Shown in pieces: positions 48,548 through 57,824 of a stretch of DNA of 64,000 nt. Positions within the stretch are counted from its first letter, which is position 1. Each line of letters opens with the position of its first letter. The stretch covers positions 76,186,053 to 76,250,052 of the forward strand of contig OY720344.1 of assembly GCA_963082975.1 (NCBI GenBank), read 5' to 3'. Both the position numbers and the translations under genes were made by a program. The notes beneath the pieces were generated by a model. The model was given only the letters and a program-made list of their open reading frames with translations. It did no database searches and had not been told where the DNA came from. The stretch comes from Labia minor (Eukaryota; Arthropoda; Insecta; Dermaptera; Spongiphoridae).

Positions 48548-49042
48548 TACTACATACACACACACACATTGCTCGATTATTTTTATTTTAAATTATCTTT
48601 TTGGAGAATATTGATTGTTGGCTATTTCTAAATAAATAAAAATATAATATAATTTTTACTTTCATTTACATACTATATATATGAATATTTAAAAATTAAT
48701 GAAGGAGAGAACACTATTACAACCGGAATCAATAGGCAAATAGCAGTATGTTGGTAATGAAAATGATCAGAAAAGGGGAGGCAATTAATTTTCTCAATAC
48801 CTGGGACTGATTTTAAAGATTTTAAGACCCAATTAAACAAATATTTAGTTAAAATGACTTGAAATTTAAAAATATCCCAAATTTTTTTAAGGAACAAATT
48901 CGTTAACACAAAATCATCATCTATAAGTAGGGTGACCATATTTTTAAAATACCAAACCGGAACATTTTACCTATTTTTTGGTTTTTTAGAACCAAATTGA
49001 AAAATTTTTGAAAAAAAGTACGAAATGTCCTAAATATTTAAA
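48548..49042. other. AT-rich stretch with a transposon-like end
   Basis: At 48929-48945, TAGGGTGACCATATTTTTAA resembles the terminal repeat of known hAT-like elements. A HINE-A copy follows about 110 bp inside. No partner end is identified. The minus-strand frame 48673-48939 has no motif. Confidence 0.35.
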
Positions 49043-49675
49043 AATAAGTTGACCTGTGGCCAGGTCCGAACCGACCGACGGTTTGAAGTAAATTAATTTC
49101 CAGCTACAGAAACAATTTCAAATAATTTTAATATATCTATTAATGTAATAAAAAACAGATATGAATACATAAATAATAAATATAAACATTTTTAATTTTA
49201 TTTTATTTATAATATATATGCAAGACCAGGCTGTGACGTCATGAATGGCTGGATTACGTCATATAATTTTAAATCAAGAAAAAACTAATAAATATGATTT
49301 TTCTCGAGGATAAAACCAATACAAAGTGCATGATTCGTGGTGATATATAAAAAAAATCTCCTCGTGTGAAATTTGGTGTGAAAATAACCCTTTCCTTCCT
49401 ATCGTCGATCGCTAATACTACCACTTCCGGTTTCCGGAATTGCACCAAAAGTTGATCAATTCATCCCACTGATGCATTAAGTAAATATACCAAATTTCAT
49501 CAAAATCGGTTGAGCCGTTCAGGCTGTACACATCTATACGGACGGACAGACATCATGCTAAAAATACTTTTTTCTGTTAAGAAAATGCATGATTCGTGGA
49601 GATATGTAAAAATCTCCACATGTGAAATTTGGTGTGAAAACAATACCTCCCTTACTATCGTCGGTCGGTAAAAAA
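49043..49675 (-). mobile_element. HINE-A copy 6, near full length
   Basis: Both termini and all internal blocks are present, but the microsatellite is reduced to about three GGAC/AGAC units (49538-49550). One TGACGTCA is intact and one is mutated to TTACGTCA. The 3' subterminal motif and hairpin are perfect. Confidence 0.9.
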
Positions 49676-49905
49676 TATTCTAAGATATGAACGTTTCAAT
49701 AAATTATTATTTAAAAAAGTTTAATAAATAAAAAACATGATTGTTTATAATTTTTTAAGTGTAATTTAAAATAATCACCGTTATAATAATAATAATAATA
49801 TCTCAAGTACATTTAAACATTCTTTTTTTTAATACTAAAAATAAATACATAAATCTTTTTAATTAATTCATTTAAAATATAATAAATTATTAGATACAAA
49901 ATAAA
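49676..49905. other. Spacer between two HINE-A copies
   Basis: AT-rich, with an (ATA)n run at 49784-49801. Both neighbours are in the same orientation. Confidence 0.5.
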
Positions 49906-51127
49906 ATAAGTTGACCTGTGGCCAGGTCCGAACCGACCGACGGTTTGAAGTAAATTAATTTCCAGCTACAGAAACAATTTCAAATAATTTTAATATATCT
50001 ATTAATGTAATAAAAAACAGATATGGATAAAACATAAATATTTTTAATTTTATTTTATTTATAATATATAGCTGAAGTAGCCGGCGTTACCAGAGGCTGT
50101 GACGTCATGAAGGGCTGGGTGACGTCATATAATTTTAAATTAAGAAAAACATAATGAAGATGATTTTTCCCGAGGATAAAACCAATACATTCGTGGTGAT
50201 ATGTAAAAAAATCTCCTTATGTGAAATTTGGTGCGAAAATAACCCTTCCCTTCTTATCGTCGATCGCTACTACTACCACTTCCGGTTTCCGGATTTGTAC
50301 CAAAAGTTGATCAATTCATCCCACTGATGCATTAAGTAAAGATATCAAATTTCATCAAAATCGGTTGAGCCGTTCAGGCTGTACACATTTATACGGACAG
50401 ACGGAAGGACGGACGGACGCACGGACAGACATCATGCTAAAAATACTTTTTTCTGTTAAGAAAATGCATGATTCGTGGTGATATATAAAAAAATCTCCTC
50501 ATGTGAAATTTGGTGTGAAAATAACCCTTCCCTTCCTATCGTCGATCTCTAATACTACCACTTCCGGTTTCCGGATTTGCACCAAAAGTTGATCAATTCA
50601 TCCCACTGATGCATTAAGTAAATATACCAAATTTCATCAAAATCGGTTGAGCCGTTCAGGCTGTACACATTTATACGGACAGACGGAAGGACGGACCACT
50701 TCCGGTTTCCGGATTTGCACCAAAAGTTGATCAATTCATCCCACTGATGCATTAAGTTAATATACCAAATTTCATCAAAATCGGTTGAGCCGTTCAGGCT
50801 GTACACATCTATACGGACGGACGGACGGACGGACGGACCACTTCCGGTTTCCGGATTTGCACCAAAAGTTGATCAATTCATCCCACTGATGCATTAAGTA
50901 AATATACCAAATTTCATCAAAATCGGTTGAGCCGTTCAGGCTGTACACATCTATACGGACGGACGGACGGACGGACAGACGGACGGACGGACGGACGGAC
51001 AGACATCATGCTAAAAATACTTTTTTCTGTTAAGAAAATGCATGATTCGTGGAGATATGTAAAAATCTCCACATGTGAAATTTGGTGTGAAAACAATACC
51101 TCCCTTACTATCGTCGGTCGGTAAAAA
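49906..51127 (-). mobile_element. HINE-A copy 7, expanded by internal tandem duplication
   Basis: The termini are intact on both sides (hairpin side at 49906, T-run side at 51127), but the length is about 1.2 kb against ~635 bp for a normal copy. The extra length comes from repeated copies of the segment running from CCACTTCCGGTTTCCGG to the GGAC microsatellite: one at 50276, then consecutive ones at 50558, 50696 and 50838. It also has the GCTGAAGTAGCCGGCGTTA subfamily insert near 50074. Frames such as 50555-50806 and 50917-51144 merely translate the repeats. Confidence 0.9.
50558..51003. repeat. Three head-to-tail ~140-bp units inside HINE-A
   Basis: Units start at 50558, 50696 and 50838 and differ by only a few bases. 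Each boundary falls within GGAC microsatellite sequence, so unequal exchange or slippage between microsatellite tracts is the likely cause. Confidence 0.9.
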
Positions 51128-51442
51128 AGAGTTAAATTAAGCAATGGTTATAAAAGATGAATGTTTCCACTAAAAACAATTGAATTGTATCACGATTGGC
51201 ATGTTTTCTCGATTTTCATTTCATAAGCTGCCAAGCCTAAACTTAATCAAATTATCCATCATTGATATTTATAACTTGTTGACTAAATGTGCGTAGGCTT
51301 CGATACTAGATGACATATGATTCATAGATCCAATGACAACTGCCGAAAATCACCCCGCACGCAAGCATAAAAATAAATTTTCACCTCTTATGACATAAAA
51401 GAAAAATTTAAATTATTCAACTTTAAAGAAAAAAACAACTAT
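51128..51442. other. Spacer, moderately AT-rich
   Basis: I see no motif or frame worth reporting. Confidence 0.45.
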
Positions 51443-51895
51443 TAGGTGTGTAAATAAATTCTCGCTGTATTTTTTTATGAAAATGAACGCTTTATTATAC
51501 AAAAATAGTTACACTCATATTATTCAAAATATTGGCCATCAGCAAGTGTCTCTTGAGTTTGACATGAATCTTCTTTGAACAACTTCTCTAATTCTTCATC
51601 TTTAAACTTTTTTGGGGCGCCTGGACGTTCCTTTTCTTCAAGATCAAAATCACCATTTTTGAAGCGTCGAAACCAAACTCTACAGGTAGTTTCGGATAGG
51701 GCAGCGTCTCCGTAAGTCTCAACAAGAATTCTGTGAGCTTCAGCTGCAGAATTCTTCAGAAAAAAGTAGTGCAACAATACTCCCCGCAAAAACCGTTTAT
51801 TTGGGGTAAAATCTGACATGTTCAAAGCTTTGTAAAAATTCTAATTCTAATCGGAACAAAATGAAATGAACTCTAATTTATAGCTAGGGCCCTCC
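51443..51895 (-). mobile_element. Mariner deletion derivative
   Basis: On the plus strand the block begins TTAGGTGTGTAAATAAATTC, a typical mariner terminal repeat, immediately outside the stop codon of the mariner frame. The opposite end near 51880-51895 does not show an obvious match, so that end is eroded or replaced. A LINE fragment starts about 20 bp further on. Confidence 0.65.
51520..51825 (-). CDS. Mariner transposase DNA-binding domain fused to the native C-terminus
   Basis: This intact 101-codon frame starts MNMSDFTPNKRFLRGVLLHY (a start at the internal Met, MSDF, is also possible). Residues about 12-60 form the first helix-turn-helix (LKNSAAEAHRILVETYG...CRVWFRRFKNGDFDLEEK in separate parts). 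The linker PGAPKKFKDEELEKLF then leads into the second helix-turn-helix, which breaks at QTQETLA. The protein ends directly in DGQYFE-stop, which resembles the very C-terminus of mariner transposases, so about 240 residues including all catalytic residues are missing without loss of frame. It could bind mariner ends but not cut. Whether it is expressed is unknown; it may simply be a young deletion copy. Confidence 0.75.
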   Translation of the reverse strand: MNMSDFTPNKRFLRGVLLHYFFLKNSAAEAHRILVETYGDAALSETTCRVWFRRFKNGDFDLEEKERPGAPKKFKDEELEKLFKEDSCQTQETLADGQYFE

Positions 51896-51914
51896 TGTGT
51901 TTACAAAAAAAATC

Positions 51915-52145
51915 CCCAGGAATTGCATGGCCTCTATGCATCTCCAGATATAGTTAGAATTATAAAATCGAGAAGGCTGCGATGGGCAGGGCACGTGGCT
52001 AGAATGGGAGAGGAAAGAATGGCGAAAAATATATTGGTGGGGAGACTTGGAGAAGTGTGGTTGCTGCGGCAAAGAACTTTCGATTTTCGTAGAGCCACAG
52101 ATATAGATAGAATATTTAATAATATTCTAGAAAATAAAGAATGTT
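51915..52145 (+). pseudogene. LINE C-terminal fragment
   Basis: The frame from 51923 reads MHGLYASPDIVRIIKSRRLR then WAGHVARMGEERMAKNI and, after a small deletion, LLRQRTFDFRRATDIDR. It is the best-preserved copy of the LINE tail also seen at 23.3, 31.7 and 44.1 kb, and shows sequence beyond the point where the others end. The minus-strand frame opposite it is a shadow. Confidence 0.78.
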
Positions 52146-52540
52146 AGGTTATAATTATAGAAAGGAATTGATTCACTTAAAAAAAATTTACATTCATATC
52201 CAATTGAACTAAAATTTAAAATTTAATTGAATTTCAAATTATTATAAAAATAATAATAATAAATAAATTATCATATTTTAATTTTAATATTTACAAATTC
52301 AGACTGATAAGAATAGACAGAGACCGTCACAAATTAGTATTACTTATTTTATAAAAGATATTTCAATGATACTATTTGATATTTCATTGCGTTTCATGAT
52401 ACCCATTTAGCTGGTACAGACTTAACATTAATTATCAATTAAATTCTTATTTTTATTATTTACAACATGGTGCGATTTGAACTCTCGTCCTTAACTATTT
52501 TAACTCACAATCAGTTCTTACTTGTACTCCGATTCATATA
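52146..52540. other. AT-rich stretch
   Basis: At 52466-52485 the minus strand reads GAGTTCAAATCGCACC, similar to a tRNA B box, but no A box or second copy supports a SINE. Confidence 0.4.
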
Positions 52541-52779
52541 TGTGCCACTCAGAAGCCAAAGCGATTAACTCGACATTTAAAGAAACTGAGAAAATGAAGC
52601 CCAAAGTTCACAACTTGTAGAAAATTCAGTGTTAAGGACTACAGAAAAATACATATTGCATTGCAATATTAAGATTATCAAGTTCAATATTCACTTCATA
52701 TGTTGCAGATTACATTACATTACATTACTAGCAAAATTTTAAAAATCGGAGTTAATCGGTTTGGTTTCTGAGTGGCACA
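52541..52779. mobile_element. Small MITE-like element with ~31-bp inverted repeats
   Basis: The left end TGTGCCACTCAGAAGCCAAA, continuing GCGATTAACTC (52541-52571), and the right end 52749-52779 are reverse complements with three mismatches. Total length is 239 bp. The flanks give no clear target duplication, so the superfamily is open. TTACATTACATTACATTAC (52712-52730) lies inside. Confidence 0.65.
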
Positions 52780-54300
52780 TTTATCAATTATTTACATAAG
52801 AAATTGTAGAGCAAAAACGCAACAATCACATTCCTCCACCCTTCCCTTTTTAGAACCATTTCCATCCAATTTCTTTCTTCTTCCAATAGATAAAGTCAAG
52901 TCCACCTTTTGGATACTTTTCTATTATCCTAATGTTTGTTTTGTATTTGCATAAACATGTAAAAAAATAATAAATCGTTTTCCAATATTATATACTTCGT
53001 ACCTCAATATAATATATAGAAAATGTTAAAAGAAGTAAGCTCTTATAAAGTTGTGAAAAAGTATGATACTAGGATATTTGACTGTCAGTTTTATTTTAAA
53101 TTAATATATTCTATCTTGTGATAAGTAGTATACAATTTATTTATATACTATATAAATTGTTTATATATATACATATATATAAATGAAATAGTCAGGAAAA
53201 TATTCATCAAAAAATTTATGGATTGCATCTAAAAAAAATGTGAAGAGGAAAGAGATCTCTTTGATATAAGTTCCTCCTTAGAACTCTAGATATTTGTATA
53301 AATTATGAGTTACTTTAACCAAGATAAATCTATAAAATGAATGAATGAAGGGAAAAAAATATAGAAAAAATATGTGACTTGATGATTAAATTAAAAGGGA
53401 GAATAATTCATTTTTCACTATACTTAAAATAAAATAAAAATTTATCTATTTATTCATTTAAATTACTATATAAAAAAAATTGATTTTCGATTGTTAGAGA
53501 TGAAATAAAAAAGATAATTTGTTAGTTTAAATTTACATTTCATTGCAAATCAATTAAAGAAAAATAGAGAGAGAGAGAGAGCGATAATCTATTTATAAAA
53601 TTTATTGATGGACAAAAAATAATATATTTACCAATCGATTTATAAAATCAAAATAATAGGGGATTAGCGATAATAATTTCTGAAATATGTTTAATTGTAC
53701 TTATTATATTATGAAATTTATCATATGGGAATTTGTCACACTCCCTCCAATAGAAAAAGAAAAAGTATTTTTAAAATTTAATAAAAAAAAAAACAATAAA
53801 TTATTATTATTGATATTTGATTCATTGAGCGTCTCTCTCTCTCATTCCATTGAATCCGAGTCCAAATTACCGTTATTGAATTTATATAAAAGAATGAAAT
53901 ACAAATAAATTTGATAAAATAATAAGTTATAAATTACGTCCAAATAATTTAATTTTTTTTTAATTATATTCATATGTTTAGTATAAATAGTATATTCGAT
54001 TTTCTAAAATGAAATGTTTACTTTTAAATTATAGATCTGGATCTTTGGTTTTATAATTAGCTACATTTGAAAAAGCATCCTTGGACGAAGGGAAATAAAC
54101 AAAAGGCGCTCTCAATTCTGAGACACAGGTGAGGTCATTAGAATCAACAAATGGAAAGAAACGCCTCAATAAATAAAAAATAAAATAAACTTGTTATCAA
54201 TGAATCAATCATTCATTTGTTTGTATAAAAATAAAATATATAGATGCATTGACCTAACCTAATATTTAAAAATATCAAATGCAAACCTTACAATGTTTAC
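52780..54300. other. AT-rich stretch, nothing firmly recognised
   Basis: It contains a (TA)n-like run at 53150-53180, a (GA)n run at 53566-53581 and a short (TC)n at 53831-53842. No motif-bearing frame was found. Confidence 0.5.
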
Positions 54301-55140
54301 TGTTTATATTAATTATATACATAATGTATATATAGAATTTGAATGTATTCCTTTCTATGAAGATTAAGTAAACACCTTGGACATGCCGAAACAAAATAAA
54401 ATATTGTTGAGCCTGTCGGATCACCTGAGCCACTAGTGAAGGTGTTAAAAAAAAGAATTCTTAACTCTTTCACACGAGTTGGAATAAAATTAGTTGGGAA
54501 AGGAACCCTGAAATAAATTTCACCGAGAGAGTGCATTACGTTTGACTATCAGTACTTGGGCGTTTCGCCTTGGAGAACCAAGATCAGAAAGAAATAATAA
54601 CAAAATTAAATTAATCAAAATATCCAATGCTAACATATGGATCTGCAAAGGAAAAGTTAGGTTCACTTTTTTGCAAATAAAAGAAAAAGGTTCGTTGCCA
54701 CGTTATAATATTTAATGAAAAGAAAATTAATATAAAATAAAAATAAAAAATGAAATTGATATAAAAATTAAAAAGAGATGATCCTTAGAATTTACAAATT
54801 AAATATAAAAATAATGAGTATTAAATGCTAGCTAGTGCTCAGCTAAAACAAAACAAGTTTACAAAAATAATAATAATAATACCTCAACACAGTTTACAAA
54901 GCACGTGGTCAACAACAAATCTAAAAAATGGCAAATTCACAGCTAAAAAGCTAAAATCATGTGAACAGCGCGTCCAAATAGCAAGTGGATGCGACCAACC
55001 CTCCAAGCCAAGGGAAGTAGCCCCTGGCCAAAATTCACCATGCAGCAAGGTTACAACCAATTGTAAGGAATCACGTGACTCTTTTTTCCAGACCACCCGT
55101 TCCTACCAATTTAAATGACCACGTGTTTACTTAAATATAC
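54301..55140. other. Less AT-rich block of unknown nature, with three CACGTG sites
   Basis: Overlapping frames at 54309-54536 (minus), 54825-55118 (plus) and 54884-55096 (minus) have more balanced amino-acid composition than the background, but I recognise no domain. GGGCGTTTCGCCTTGGAG (near 54559) resembles the GGCGAAACC motif in the R1-type LINE 3' region (57200), so part may be transposon-derived. CACGTG occurs at about 54902, 55073 and 55119. Confidence 0.35.
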
Positions 55141-55457
55141 AAAAAAAATATTTAAAAATAAAAACTAATAAAATTATATAAAAAGAAATTAATAATAAAA
55201 TAACTAAATCTAAATCGGGGAGAGGCTTTAACACACCTCTTTATTTAATATTTATTTAATCCTATTACTTATAGAATATTAAGTTAATTAAATATAATAC
55301 TCTCTATAGTTATCTATATCTGCGTCCCTACCAAACTCGAAAATTCCTACAACTCTCTCTAAACTGTGATACCTCCATTCAACTCTTATTCTCTCCCAAC
55401 TCTATCACATCCCTCATTTCCTTTATTACATTGACTGGAAATATAATTCTATAAGTT
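55141..55457. other. AT-rich spacer with a C/T-rich block
   Basis: 55320-55440 is pyrimidine-rich (CTCTCTAAACTGTG, CTCCCAACTCTATC) with no frame or repeat recognised. Confidence 0.4.
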
Positions 55458-55602
55458 CCTGGAACACCGAGCTATCGCTCGACCCTTTAAAAATATTAAT
55501 ATACATTTCTTTAATTATTTATTTTACAATTATTAAATGTTACATCATTGCATCAATCTGATTAAAATGAATGGAACGTGGGTCCTCAATAATAATAAAT
55601 AA
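55458..55602. repeat. Dispersed repeat 'D', copy 2
   Basis: It matches 3527-3668. Here the palindromic block CCGAGC-TATC-GCTCG is better preserved, and the word GTTCCTGGAAC preceding it is itself palindromic. Confidence 0.65.
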
Positions 55603-55769
55603 TGAATAATATATTTTAGTGAAAAGATATTAAAAATTATAAAACTATGAAAAACCTAATTAATAAAAGAACCATGAATAAATAAATATAAATTAGTAAT
55701 TTAATAAAAAAATAAAACACGAAAATAGATAAAATAAAAACATAAAATTAACTAATAAAAATTTATAAG
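55603..55769. other. AT-rich spacer
   Basis: Nothing recognised. Confidence 0.45.
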
Positions 55770-57322
55770 GGGTGTATAATGAGTGTCTCAGAAACCAGTC
55801 TTTCCAGAAGAATGGAAGAGAAAAAAACTTATCCTTCTGAGGAAGGGAGACAAACCTCTAGATAAAACACACATTATCATATAGGCCAATATGCTTATTA
55901 GATACATTAGGCAAGGTCTTAGAAGGCCTTATCTTACAAAACCTAGAGCATCACATTAACCTACCTGGCGGATTCTCACACCAGTTCGATTTTATACGAG
56001 GGGTTTCGACAACCGACGCTATACTGGAAACCTTAAGACTAGCTAAGGTAGCAAGGGAAAAGGGAAACGAGAGGATATCGTTTTCGATTCCCTCCTGAAT
56101 GTAGAATGGTCAAATGGAGTCACGGCTATTGGATTTGCTGACGATGCTATCATGATTGAGGCACTAGAAGAACACATTCTGGTAGTAAAAATGGAGGAAA
56201 GCACCACCATAATTAAAAAATGACTAGCAGATAAAAAACTTGAGAAGGCTCTTAACAAAACCGAAGCAGTCCTCGTAACAAAAAGAAGAGTAGATAAGAC
56301 ACCAAGGCTGGTAATAGATGGTGTCCGCATCCCCTGGAAAAAACAGATGACCTATCTTGGTGTTGATCTAGATAAAAACCTCTCCTTTGGACCGCACCTG
56401 GAAAAAATCTCAATGAAAGCGGCAGAATCTGCAGGAACTCTCTCACGCTTGATGCCAAATATAGGCGGGCCTAGAAAGAAGAAACGTAGACTATATGCAA
56501 ATGTCATCCAATCCAAATTACTATATGCATCTCTTGTCTTGGTTGAGGCTATAGATAAGAAGTCACAAATCCAAGAACTGTTTTCAATGCAACGACTTGC
56601 ATTGAAGGTCACTGCCACATATCGTACTGTTTCGGGAAGTGCGGCGTTAGTGTTGGTGGGCATTCCACCTATTGATCTCATGGCCAAGGAGAGAAGCGAA
56701 CTATTTTTCGAATTAAAAAATAAAACGGAAGTAGAAAAAATAAATATTAAAAAAGCAGCCAAAGAAAGACTGCTAGATAAATAAAAGGAGAGGTGGGATG
56801 TAGATGAGAACGGGTGATGGACTCATAAATTAATCCCTAACATAAGTACCTGGTTGCAAAGACAACATGGGGAGGTGAACTTTTATTTGACTCAAGCCTT
56901 GTCCTGACACGGCTGCTTCCAAAGTTACCTACACAGAGTAGGCAATCTGTCCGAGTTGCAAAAAAGAGGATAATGTAGAACACACAATATTCAACTGTGA
57001 AAGGTGGAAGATGAAGAGGGAGGAGTTAAGAAATCGACTCGGAATGCCTATCACAGTGAATAACATATCCAGATTAATGACATCCAAAGAGGAAAATTGG
57101 GTTATAATCACTCAATATATACAAGAAATACTTAAAATGAAGGAAGGCCAGCTAAGGGGTGTAAATTAAAAACAATCTCCACGACAGATGCTATGTCGAA
57201 AGGCGAAACCTTTCGCGGAGAATTGGGTTAGAAATCAGGAAGGAGTAGGTGTTTTAGTCGGTAGATCATTTTAGAAGGGAGCCCGACATTTCATCTACTA
57301 CTATAAAAAAAAAAAAAAAAAA
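55770..57322 (+). pseudogene. R1-type LINE, 5'-truncated, internally deleted, with poly(A) tail
   Basis: Domains appear in order across shifting frames. FPEEWKRKKLILLRKGDKP (55798) is followed by SYRPICLLDTLGKVLEGLIL then DFIRGVSTTDAI, the fingers and palm of reverse transcriptase. A deletion near 56095 removes the next palm motif. GVTAIGFADDAIM carries the catalytic ADD box (about 56130). The longest open part, 56347-56784, reads MTYLGVDLDKNLSF...TYRTVSGSAALVLVGIPPIDL, which is the connection region characteristic of R1-clade proteins. A CPSC-x8-H-x4-C finger (about 56945-57000) lies near the C-terminus and the frame ends at 57169. A 3' region with GGCGAAACC and a run of about 19 A (57304-57322) close the element. 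It is dead: stops, frameshifts and a deletion. Confidence 0.85.
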
Positions 57323-57532
57323 ATTATAAGAATTAACAAAAAATTAAACGACAAATATTTTGGAGAAAAAAAATAATTAAAAATAATTAATAACTGATTT
57401 ATGACGCCATTTGGATTTAATATTTTTAAATTTAAGAAAATACTAATAAAGTTGATTTTTCTCGATGCTGAACCAATACAGATCGATTTATCTTTATATA
57501 TGTATATATATATATATATATACATATATATA
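57323..57532. other. AT-rich spacer with (TA)n
   Basis: (TA)n lies at about 57495-57532. The minus-strand frame 57301-57543 is low-complexity. Confidence 0.5.
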
Positions 57533-57824
57533 TGTAAGAGCATTCCTAAGCCACCTAGATACTAATATGTAGAACTAATAAGGATCAAGTCACAGTGAGA
57601 ATAAACAAACTTTTAATCGTTCTAAATATACTTTCAACATGATTGCTGTTAAAGATTATTAAATAATATTTTAATGTTGTTATTATAATAGACTCAACTG
57701 TTGTTTCTTTTGTATTTAGGTAACTATTATAATTAACTAATGTATTATTTTTGTATATAATTTTAATAAAATAATAAAATCTCCTCTTTTGTATTTAGAA
57801 ACACTGTGGATTTATTTAACAACA
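57533..57824. other. Possible solo LTR (tentative)
   Basis: The block begins TGTAAGAGCATTCCTAAGCC, contains AATAAA-like signals and ends AACAACA, giving TG...CA-type borders about 292 bp apart. The flanks are TA repeats, so a 4-5 bp target duplication cannot be judged. No internal retroelement genes or second copy are visible. Confidence 0.25.

Noticed and set aside
52466-52485. B-box-like GAGTTCAAATCGCACC (minus strand)
   Set aside because: No A box at a suitable distance, no cloverleaf and no second copy; too weak to call a tRNA or SINE.
54825-55118. 97-codon plus frame and 70-codon minus frame in a less AT-rich block
   Set aside because: They overlap on opposite strands and neither shows a domain; the block is listed as unknown instead.
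56352-56762. 136-codon minus-strand frame
   Set aside because: It lies exactly opposite the R1-type reverse transcriptase frame and has no motif of its own; a shadow.
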